From QWHO01 sp021404945 (lineage in GTDB: Bacteria > Vulcanimicrobiota > Xenobia > Xenobiales > QWHO01), in the NCBI GenBank assembly GCA_963169765.1, contig CAUJEN010000162.1, positions 33,398 to 97,397 on the forward strand: 64,000 nt of DNA, written 5' to 3'. A program made the translations under genes and the position numbers. Below the pieces are notes generated by a model. It was not told where the DNA came from. It saw only the letters and a list, made by a program, of their open reading frames with translations, and searched no databases. Positions 6,501 to 13,697 of the stretch are shown here, piece after piece; the stretch's first letter is position 1, and every line of letters begins with the position of its first letter.

Positions 6501-8522
6501 ATGCGGGTCATCCCTCTGAATCAATGCGTGCCCTTCAGCCGCCCCCGGGCGGCCGTGCCGACGGCCACCAGCGCCGACAGCGGCGATCAGGTCAGCCTGT
6601 CCAGCACGGGAGTCAATTCGAGGGCCTGGCTGTGGAGCTCGCTGGCCACGGCCGGGATTCTTTCCGCCGGCCAGACTCCAGGGCCGACCGGGGTGGCGCT
6701 TTCGGCCGAGCAGCGCAAGGGGCTGCTGGCCCAGCTTCAGCAAGTGCAAGATGAGGGGGGCAAGCTTCTGTCCGAGCGCAGCTGGCTGGGTCGCCAGTGG
6801 AACGGCAGCCCCTTCCAGGATCTGACGCCCGGCGAGGCGCTGGAGAAGGTTACGGCTAACCCTCGCCAGATCGATAACCTGCTCTGTCAGCCGCCGGGCG
6901 AGTCAAGCCCCACAAGAGTTCGCTCGATTGCCACCCTGGCTGCCCTGGATACTCTCTACTTCAAAGCCGACCCCACCGGGCCCACCGAGAACAGCCTGCG
7001 CAACCTGTATGATCACGGCTACGAGGTGCTCGAGGACAAGAAGAAGCTCTCGCGCCTGGAGGCCTTTGAAGCGGCTTACTCCGAGAGCTATCGTAGCACC
7101 GAGCTGAAGGGGCCAACCCGACTGGGGGGCTGGAGCCACAGGCCCGGTCACTACCAGAAGGCGGACTTTTTTCACGTCACCCACGATCCGCGCTCACTGC
7201 CCGACGCCGAGCTCGGCCAGTCGCTGCTCGACCTGCAGGCGCAGGGCTGGGTTGAGAATGCGGAGGCGACCTACAACGCGCTGCACGGCAAGAACAAGGT
7301 CAGCCTCTTCTACCAGAAGATCCCCGTGGCGAGCTTGAATGAGGCCAGCACCGAGGCCGTTCTAGGGGCTCTGGAGAGGGCCCGTCCGGCCTGCGAGCTG
7401 GCTGATCGCATCCTGGTTCCGCTGGTCACGTCGGGTCGGCTGAGCGGCGCGGATGCTGCCAGCGTGCTGGTCACGGCCCAGCGCCCGGACTGCGATGTCA
7501 AGGATTTGATGCGCCTGGTGGAAGCCTCGATTCCGCATGCCCGCGAACTCCCTGATGGTAAGCCCGGCCAGTTCGCGGCCGCTCAGCTCGGCAAGCTTCT
7601 CGATCAAAAAAAGACCGACCGCGTGGACACCTTGATTGAGCTGGTAAGAAGTTTCAAGGGCGAAGCTCCGGAGAGCCTGGAGCTGCTGGACAGCCCCAAA
7701 CACAGCCAGGGGCTGTGGGCCCTGCCCCTGAGCGAGCGCAGCCGGCACTTCCAGACACTGGCGCGCCTGACCGGGGCGCGCGACGCGCGCACGCTGCTGG
7801 CCCTGCTGGACAAGCCGATGAGTGCTAACGAGGTGGCCGGCCGGGTCGAATTGCTGACCCGCCTGGCGGCCAGCGAGAAGCTGGACGGCTTTGTCTCGAC
7901 CCACTCGATCGAGCGTGACTACAAGCTTCTGGCCGAGCATGACCTGGAGCGCACGCTATCGGCCTATAAGAAGGTGGCCGACCTGGCCCTCCTCAACGGG
8001 GGCACCGAGCACGTGCCGGCTCTGACCCTGGCCGAGCTGCGAGGCTGGGATGCCGCCGTGCTGTGCCAGACGGCGGTGTGCCTGAGCCATTACGAGGGGG
8101 TCAAACCGGAGGCTGATCTGGCCGCGCTGGTCTCGGGCGCAGGCCCGGAGGAGGCCGCCGCCCCGGCCGCCGAGCGCTATCTGAAGCTGGTGGAGGGCCT
8201 GGTGCCCGGCCGCCAGGCGTCCCAGGCCCGGGCTGTGTTCGCCCAGGTCAGGACTGAGCAAGACCTTAAAGATTTCCTGCTCTTGCTCGAGCACCTGACC
8301 CCGGACGGCCACCAGGAGCGCGCAGCGGAAGTTTTCACCGAGCTCAGGCAGGCTTACCCGGGAGACGCCTTCCCGGCTGCACTGCGCTCGGCCCTGGAGT
8401 CGCTGGCTCTGGGTCGCAGCCCGGACGACCTGCTGCGCTCGGCCGGCACGGCCAGCGCCCTGGAGGTGCAGGAGGGCCAGCTGCGGGTGGGCGGGGTGGT
8501 CTTGAAAACGAAGACCGGCTGA
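6501..8522 (+). CDS. Large helical protein of unknown function
   Basis: 673 residues with no recognised domain. It begins with a Pro/Ala/Ser-rich, probably disordered leader of about 40 residues containing SRPRAAVP and DQVSLS. The rest is rich in Leu, Ala and Glu, with repeated helix-pair patterns (LARLTGARDARTLLALLD, LLEHLTPDGHQERAAEVF) suggestive of an alpha-solenoid. No signal peptide or strong membrane helix is present, so a cytoplasmic location is likely. No clear ribosome-binding site precedes the ATG. The leader resembles those of the SecA paralogue and the His-rich protein at 24-27 kb (see findings). Confidence 0.7.
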   Translation: MRVIPLNQCVPFSRPRAAVPTATSADSGDQVSLSSTGVNSRAWLWSSLATAGILSAGQTPGPTGVALSAEQRKGLLAQLQQVQDEGGKLLSERSWLGRQWNGSPFQDLTPGEALEKVTANPRQIDNLLCQPPGESSPTRVRSIATLAALDTLYFKADPTGPTENSLRNLYDHGYEVLEDKKKLSRLEAFEAAYSESYRSTELKGPTRLGGWSHRPGHYQKADFFHVTHDPRSLPDAELGQSLLDLQAQGWVENAEATYNALHGKNKVSLFYQKIPVASLNEASTEAVLGALERARPACELADRILVPLVTSGRLSGADAASVLVTAQRPDCDVKDLMRLVEASIPHARELPDGKPGQFAAAQLGKLLDQKKTDRVDTLIELVRSFKGEAPESLELLDSPKHSQGLWALPLSERSRHFQTLARLTGARDARTLLALLDKPMSANEVAGRVELLTRLAASEKLDGFVSTHSIERDYKLLAEHDLERTLSAYKKVADLALLNGGTEHVPALTLAELRGWDAAVLCQTAVCLSHYEGVKPEADLAALVSGAGPEEAAAPAAERYLKLVEGLVPGRQASQARAVFAQVRTEQDLKDFLLLLEHLTPDGHQERAAEVFTELRQAYPGDAFPAALRSALESLALGRSPDDLLRSAGTASALEVQEGQLRVGGVVLKTKTG

Positions 8523-8609
8523 GAGTCTTCGTCTTCGTTCGGCTCCAGGAAGAATCGACCAGCAGGATTTCGAGCCAGAGTCAGGGGCTCCCACGAAACG
8601 AGGGCCGGA

Positions 8610-9344
8610 TCAGCGGTGCTCGCGGTAGATCCGGTGCACGAACTGTCCGGCCGGGGTATCGCGCCACTTTTCTACTTGAGAGCGCATCTCGGCCGGAACC
8701 TCCGCTTCGGTGGCGCTGCTGCCCCGAAATCCGGTAGCCCCCGTGGGGGGGGCGGCCAGCGCGGACCAGGTCAGGTCAGCGGCCGTGAGCTGATCCCCAA
8801 ACAGATACCGCCGTCCGTCGGCCAGCATCTCGCTCACCTTGTCCACATATTCCTGGATGCGAGCCGTGGCTCGCTCGGCCGCCTCGCGGTTGATGCTCAA
8901 GCCCTTCTTCATACCCAGGCCGATGATGGGAGCCATCATCCCGAAGGCCAGGCGCTCCTTGCCAGGCGCGCCCTGGCAGCACAGTCGCACATAGAGCGAG
9001 CGGTGGGGGATGATGTGGAAGTAAGCCCAGCGCGGAATCGCGGGGCCGAACTTGCCGCTGACTTCTTGCTCGAACCCGGCCACCTGCTGACCCAGGTTCC
9101 CCTCGGGGTAGAGCTTGAAGGCTGAGTTGGCGTCCACGTAGCGAAGGATCTCGCTCGAATCGCTCAGGGTGCCGGTATCGGTAACCAGGGCGGGCACGGT
9201 GTTGCGGGCACCCACCTTCTTGAGGGCGAAACGGTGGAAGAGGGGAGCGTGGCGCTCCTCCACGTAGGCGAGTCCGGAGCGGTCGAGGGCCCAGCGGGCC
9301 TTTTCGGAGAAGTGGCTGGGAGGCATGGTGATCAGGCGCAGCAT
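8610..9344 (-). CDS. Glutathione S-transferase family protein
   Basis: 244 residues from the ATG at 9344; the longer frame from 9386 would run into the divergent TSUP gene start. The thioredoxin-like N-terminal domain has the expected pattern: LITMPPSHFSEKARWALD with the candidate catalytic Ser near residue 8, TVPAL (cis-Pro) and the gamma-glutamyl contact SDSSEI. The all-helical C-terminal domain includes LFGDQLTAADLTWSAL, the conserved N-capping motif of GSTs. It is longer than typical (about 200-230 residues), mostly through an insertion of basic helix around 125-150. Its role is conjugation or reduction in the cytoplasm; the substrate is unknown. It is divergent from the TSUP gene with only 27 bp between starts. 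Confidence 0.85.
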   Translation of the reverse strand: MLRLITMPPSHFSEKARWALDRSGLAYVEERHAPLFHRFALKKVGARNTVPALVTDTGTLSDSSEILRYVDANSAFKLYPEGNLGQQVAGFEQEVSGKFGPAIPRWAYFHIIPHRSLYVRLCCQGAPGKERLAFGMMAPIIGLGMKKGLSINREAAERATARIQEYVDKVSEMLADGRRYLFGDQLTAADLTWSALAAPPTGATGFRGSSATEAEVPAEMRSQVEKWRDTPAGQFVHRIYREHR

Positions 9345-9371
9345 GGCGGCCCCTTCGACGGGGGCTGCAAG

Positions 9372-10136
9372 ATGACCCTCGCCCACTGGGCGGCGCTGGT
9401 GGCGGTTGGCTTCATGGCGGGCTTCGTGAACACGCTGGCCGGCAGCGGCTCGCTGTTGACACTACCGCTCTTGCTGTGGCTGGGCATGCCGGTGCACCTG
9501 GCCAACGGCACCAACCGCATCTCGGTGCTGTTGCAGAACGTGGTGGCGGTCTACAGCTTCCGCCGCCAGGGCAATCTGGAGCTGGGCCGCGCCCTGTGGC
9601 CGACCGTGTGGGCCATCCTGGGCTCCATCGGCGGAGCCGAGCTGGCCGCCCGCATGGACGCGCGCCACCTGACCTGGAGCCTGGCGGTGCTGATGCTCCT
9701 GCTGGTCCCTTTCATGCTTGTCAGCCCGCGCTCGTGGACCACCCACGCCCCGCGCCCCTGGCGCTGGTACCACGCGCCCCTCTTCCTCGCCGTCGGGGTC
9801 TACGGGGGGTTCATCCAGGGGGGAGTGGGGATCTTCTTGCTGGCAGGTCTGGTGCTCGGCCTGGGCACCGACCTGGTCCAGGCCAACGGGATCAAGAACT
9901 GGATCGTGCTCTGGTTCACGGCCCTGTCGATGTGGGTGTTCGTTGCCTACGGCCAGGTGGACTGGCTGGTGGGGGTGGTGCTGGGTCTGGGCAGCATGCC
10001 GGGCGCCTGGGTGGCCGCCCGGGTAGCCCAGAAGCACGGGGCCCGCCTGGTGCACCAGGTGGTGGTGGGCGTGGTCATCCTCTCGGCCCTGGACATGCTG
10101 GGCCTGTTCCGCTGGCTGGCTTCCCAGCTCTTGTGA
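9372..10136 (+). CDS. TSUP (TauE/SafE) family membrane permease
   Basis: 254 residues from the ATG at 9372. The polypeptide is almost entirely hydrophobic and is predicted to have eight membrane helices in two similar halves. Signature segments are GFMAGFVNTLAGSGSLLTLPLLLWLG at the start of the first half and GVYGGFIQGGVGIFLLAG at the start of the second, both typical of TauE/SafE transporters. Members move sulfite, sulfoacetate, organosulfonates or similar anions; the substrate cannot be told from sequence. The longer open frame reaching back to 9234 is antisense to the GST gene and is rejected as N-terminus. Confidence 0.88.
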   Translation: MTLAHWAALVAVGFMAGFVNTLAGSGSLLTLPLLLWLGMPVHLANGTNRISVLLQNVVAVYSFRRQGNLELGRALWPTVWAILGSIGGAELAARMDARHLTWSLAVLMLLLVPFMLVSPRSWTTHAPRPWRWYHAPLFLAVGVYGGFIQGGVGIFLLAGLVLGLGTDLVQANGIKNWIVLWFTALSMWVFVAYGQVDWLVGVVLGLGSMPGAWVAARVAQKHGARLVHQVVVGVVILSALDMLGLFRWLASQLL

Positions 10137-10215
10137 GCTGGCGCGGGTGAGCCTGCAGGGGCAGCATAGCCCCGTTTAGAATTCCCGGTGGGGGAGAATT
10201 TCGCGAGGTTTAATT

Positions 10216-10947
10216 ATGAAAGCTAAATCTGTCCTGGTGCTGCTCCTCCTGGTCCTGGCTGGTGCGGCCAATGCCGATGAGGGTAAAGTTGTTCCGGTTC
10301 ACTTTGCCGCTGGCAAGTCGGCTGCCACTGTCAATGGCACGGTGCGCGGGCACGGCTATGTGGACTACCAGATAGACTCCCGAGCCGGGCAACTTCTTTC
10401 GGTCGACCTGAAGTCCAAGCACACGCAGTGCTTCTTTAACGTTCTTCCACCGGGTTCAAGGGATGTGGCCCTGTACAACTCCAGTAACTCGGGCAACAAA
10501 TTGAGCAAGCGCCTGCTGCCGGCCGACGGGAACTACACCGTCCGAGTCTACTTGATGAGGGCCGCAGCAGGACGAGACGAGACGGCGCAGTTCAGCGTCC
10601 AGTTGAGCGTGACCGGCAAGCCCCTGGCTTCTCTGCCGGACTCTGAGGACGCCATGGACGAAAAAGGCTATCACGCCAGCGGTCCGGTTTCCTGCAGCTA
10701 TTACCTGGACAAAAATTTGAAGACCTGCGAGGCCGGGGTGATCCGCCGCGGACACGACGGAACCGCCACCGTCGTCTTGACCGCCAAGGGCCTGAAACGC
10801 ACCATTCTGTTTGTCAAGGGCAAAGCCGTGGGGTCTGACTCCATGGACAGCATGTCGGCCACCCGCAAGGGAGGCGATACTCTGGTCAAATTTGGTCAGG
10901 ACTCTGAGCAATACACCATTCCCGATGCTTTGATCTTTGGCGGCTAG
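10216..10947 (+). CDS. Secreted two-domain protein, PPC-like (often annotated DNA breaking-rejoining protein)
   Basis: 243 residues. A clear signal peptide (residues 1-21, ending AANA) is followed by a beta-sandwich resembling bacterial pre-peptidase C-terminal domains, with the family hallmarks GHGYVDYQI, FNVLPPGSRDVALYN and DGNYTVRVYLMRAAAGRDETA. A second, smaller domain (about 150-243) contains two Cys (CSYY and CEAGVIRRG) likely to form a disulphide, and ends in TIPDALIFGG. The protein should be periplasmic or released. The common DNA breaking-rejoining label has no mechanistic basis that I know of. A strong terminator follows. Confidence 0.85.
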   Translation: MKAKSVLVLLLLVLAGAANADEGKVVPVHFAAGKSAATVNGTVRGHGYVDYQIDSRAGQLLSVDLKSKHTQCFFNVLPPGSRDVALYNSSNSGNKLSKRLLPADGNYTVRVYLMRAAAGRDETAQFSVQLSVTGKPLASLPDSEDAMDEKGYHASGPVSCSYYLDKNLKTCEAGVIRRGHDGTATVVLTAKGLKRTILFVKGKAVGSDSMDSMSATRKGGDTLVKFGQDSEQYTIPDALIFGG

Positions 10948-10967
10948 GTAACGATGGTTTATGAGGA

Positions 10968-11005
10968 CCGGCAGCCGCTTCGTGAGGCGGCTGCCGGCTT
11001 TCTCT
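10968..11005 (+). terminator. Rho-independent terminator after the PPC-like gene
   Basis: An 11-bp perfect GC-rich stem, CCGGCAGCCGC (10968-10978) with GCGGCTGCCGG (10987-10997), has an 8-base loop and is followed by the T-rich CTTTCTCTCT. Confidence 0.85.
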
Positions 11006-11118
11006 CTGCCCGCTCGAGCTTCCTGATGTCCTCGGAGGCCTATAAGCTCAAGATGAATGGACTATCAGGCGCTTCCCAGCTCAGTGAGCTGGGTCTGGAG
11101 AAGCCTGCGCTCAGCGGG

Positions 11119-11598
11119 TCAGCTGCTCCCGATCAGGATCCCCGCTCCGAACACGATCACCCCGCCCAGGATGATCTGCAGCGCGGCCGAGACCAGCGGG
11201 GTATCCATGGAGCGGTGGCGCACCCAGGCGATGATCAAGAGCTCGAGCACCACCACGGTGATGGCGGCGACCATGGCGGTGCGGAAATCCGAGAGCAGGA
11301 AGGGCAGGGTATGGCCCACGGCGCCCAGGAAGGTCATGCCTCCGCAGACCAGTCCCCGCACCCACGGGCTGCCGCGCCCGCTGAGCTTTCCATCGTCGGA
11401 GAGTGCCTCCGAGAAGGCCATGCTGATGCCGGCTCCCACGGCCGTGGCCAGGCCCACCAGGAAGGTGGTGCGGCTGTCCTGGGTGGAGAAGGCGGCCGCG
11501 AAGAGCGGCGCCAGGGAAGAGACTGACCCGTCCATCAGTCCGGCCAGGCCGGGCTGGATAACGTGCAGGATGAAGTCGCGGCGCTTGTTGTCGTCCAT
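11119..11598 (-). CDS. VIT1/CCC1-like small membrane protein
   Basis: 159 residues with about four to five membrane helices. The first contains GLMDGSVSSLAPLFAAAF, which resembles the DG-S signature of helix 1 in VIT1/CCC1 metal transporters, and a MAFSEALS segment matches the second conserved helix. It is shorter than plant VIT1 (about 250 residues) and lacks the acidic cytoplasmic metal-binding helices, as do many bacterial relatives. Iron or manganese transport is inferred from family membership only. It is transcribed divergently from the FUSC-like gene. Confidence 0.7.
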   Translation of the reverse strand: MDDNKRRDFILHVIQPGLAGLMDGSVSSLAPLFAAAFSTQDSRTTFLVGLATAVGAGISMAFSEALSDDGKLSGRGSPWVRGLVCGGMTFLGAVGHTLPFLLSDFRTAMVAAITVVVLELLIIAWVRHRSMDTPLVSAALQIILGGVIVFGAGILIGSS

Positions 11599-11720
11599 GC
11601 CCGCGAGGTTCGCTGAGCCCGGGGCCCGAACCCCCCGGCCGCACCGGCCTGCGCATCGCTGTCGGGTCTGTCCTGGGCTATCTGCTCTCGCTTGCGCTCG
11701 ACCTGCAGGGGAGCACCTGG

Positions 11721-12506
11721 GTGGTCATCACCGTGGTCATGGTGCTGTGCACCGAGTCGCGCACCGGGGGAATCGTGAGAAAGTCCCTGCAGCGCTTCTC
11801 GGGCACCGTGCTGGGAGCGGTCGTGGCCATGGCCTTGTTGGCCCTGTTCCCCCAGGAGCGCGAGTGGGGACTCCTCTGCTCCTTGCCCGCCCTGCTCGCC
11901 TTCGGCGCCCTCTCGGCCCGACCCGACCAGAGCTACGTGGGCGTGATGGCGGCGGTGACCCTGGTCATGGTGCTCCTCGAGCCGACCAGCGACCTGTTCT
12001 TTGCTCTCAGGCGGGTGCTCCAGATCATGCTGGGCCTGGGGGTGGTGCTGATCGTCTCCCAGCTTGTTCTGCCCGACCACGCTCGCACCCGCCTGCGGCG
12101 CTCTCTGGCCGCGGTGCTGGAGGACCTGTCCGAGATGGCCCGCGAGTCGGGTCCCAGCGAGGCTATCGAGGCCCGCATCGTGTCCAGCCTCTCCGAGCAG
12201 CGCAAGCTGGTCCCGGAGGCGCGCATGGAGGGAGAGCTGGTGGGCCCGGAGGAGATCGAGCGCTTCATGACCGCCGAGCGGCGTGCCTTCCGCTATCTCT
12301 ACATCCTCTCGCAGGCACCCGACCCCACGGGCTTTCTGCCGCGAGTGGCCCAGGGGCTGAGAACGCTGGCCGGACGCCTGCACGGGGTGGACGCACCGCC
12401 CGAGTGGCCCACGGGGGAATACTCCGACGATCCGGTCCACCGCGTCTGCGCCCAGCGCCTGTTGGAGGCCTGTCGGGCGCTGGAAGGGTGTTTGGAGGCA
12501 AAGTAG
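11721..12506 (+). CDS. FUSC-family membrane protein, N-terminal part ambiguous
   Basis: 261 residues from the first legal start (GTG 11721). The frame contains hydrophobic helices (VVAMALLALFP, GLLCSLPALLAFGAL, VGVMAAVTLVMVLLEP, ILGLGVVLIVSQLVLP) and then a soluble helical tail, as in fusaric-acid-resistance-like proteins. The same frame upstream encodes GLRIAVGSVLGYLLSLALDL, an excellent first membrane helix with no ATG, GTG or TTG ahead of it. An ATG at 11597 lies in another frame, and removal of one C from the six-C run near 11631-11636 would join it. The true gene therefore probably starts near 11597, with an indel or a non-standard start. Its role in export of aromatic acids is only a family inference. 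Confidence 0.7.
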   Translation: MVITVVMVLCTESRTGGIVRKSLQRFSGTVLGAVVAMALLALFPQEREWGLLCSLPALLAFGALSARPDQSYVGVMAAVTLVMVLLEPTSDLFFALRRVLQIMLGLGVVLIVSQLVLPDHARTRLRRSLAAVLEDLSEMARESGPSEAIEARIVSSLSEQRKLVPEARMEGELVGPEEIERFMTAERRAFRYLYILSQAPDPTGFLPRVAQGLRTLAGRLHGVDAPPEWPTGEYSDDPVHRVCAQRLLEACRALEGCLEAK

Positions 12507-12624
12507 GCCGGGTAGGTGGCTGATGGCCGGGTGCCTGGTGGTGTCGCCACAGTCCCAAGCTGGATTGGGCGGCCTTCAGCTCGGTGGCGCAGGGAACTGA
12601 CGCCAGAGCGGGAAATCTGCCCCG

Positions 12625-13677
12625 ATGAACACCTTCGAGATCTTGTACCAGGTTTATCGCGCGCGTTACTCCTTGAGCAAAATTCAGGAGGGCATGGGTC
12701 AGGAGTATCAGTTGGCCCTGATCGGGGACGGGGAGCATCCCGAAATGCTGCGCCATATGCTGGGGGGAGCGCCTCTGGAGGCCGGGCAAGACCCCCCGGC
12801 CGACGAGGTGCGTTTCTTTCGCCTGCCCCTCAAGGAGAGCGATCACGACTCGCTCAAAGAGTGCAGCTCGGCCATCGTGCACCTGGGCTCGGAGGAGCGC
12901 GCGGATGAGGACCTGCGCGCCATCGCTGAAAAGATCCCGCTGGGCGTCAACTGCCTGTGGGTGCGTGAAGGCCTGAAGTCACTGAAGCCCGAAACTGCCG
13001 AGACCCCCGATACCCCCGATACCACCTTGCCCTCGGTGCACGTGCTGGAGGCGTCCAAAGCCTCGCCCCAGCTGTGCCGCCTGGTTTTGAAGGCTTTCCC
13101 AGATCTCTCCATCCGATTGGCCCGCGACTTCCCGCGCGTGCGCTTCGAGTGCGCTCGTCGCATGATGGCCCGCACGGCGGCCCGCAACGCGCTGCTGGCG
13201 GCCGCCTCCAGCGTGACTTCGTCCATCCCGGCGGTGGGCTTTCTGATCACGCTGCTGGCCACGGCCGGCGAGACGCTGGTGATCACCGCCTCGCAGCTTC
13301 GCCTCTGCTTGCTGATGGCGGCCCTGTACGGTCGCTCGATTGACTTCTTCGACCGGGTGGGTGAGCTCTGGCCGGTGGTGGGCAGCGCCTTCGGATGGCG
13401 CGCCCTGGCCCGCGAGCTGGTAGGGGTGGTGCCGGGAGCGGGCTGGGCCTTCAAAGCCGGGGTGGCCTATTCGGGCACCTGGGCGGTGGGGGAGGCGGCC
13501 CGCCTTTACTACGAGCATACCCACGCCGCGCCGACCCACATTCGCAAGCAGGCGAACAGGGCTGCCATCGAGGCGGCCCGGGCCTTCGTGGCCGATATGA
13601 AAGCAGCCACCGAGGAGGGGGAAGATCCCCACGATCTCACCCGTCCTGACCATCCCGAGGGGGACCATCAGCTCTGA
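12625..13677 (+). CDS. DUF697-like membrane-associated protein
   Basis: 350 residues. The N-terminal part (about 1-130) resembles a degenerate GTPase-like domain: LALIGDG is where a P-loop would be, and AIVHLGSEERADEDL follows, but no GKS/T is present. The C-terminal half has the alternating amphipathic helices of DUF697/YcjF proteins, including IPAVGFLITLLATAGETLVITASQL and GWRALARELVGVVPGAGWAFKAGVAYSGTWAVGEAA. Such modules usually follow a small GTPase and contact the membrane; here the GTPase appears to be vestigial. It abuts the DUF5693 gene (stop 13677, next frame open from 13674), which suggests co-translation. Confidence 0.72.
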   Translation: MNTFEILYQVYRARYSLSKIQEGMGQEYQLALIGDGEHPEMLRHMLGGAPLEAGQDPPADEVRFFRLPLKESDHDSLKECSSAIVHLGSEERADEDLRAIAEKIPLGVNCLWVREGLKSLKPETAETPDTPDTTLPSVHVLEASKASPQLCRLVLKAFPDLSIRLARDFPRVRFECARRMMARTAARNALLAAASSVTSSIPAVGFLITLLATAGETLVITASQLRLCLLMAALYGRSIDFFDRVGELWPVVGSAFGWRALARELVGVVPGAGWAFKAGVAYSGTWAVGEAARLYYEHTHAAPTHIRKQANRAAIEAARAFVADMKAATEEGEDPHDLTRPDHPEGDHQL

Positions 13678-13697
13678 AACGCACCCTCTGGGTCTTT

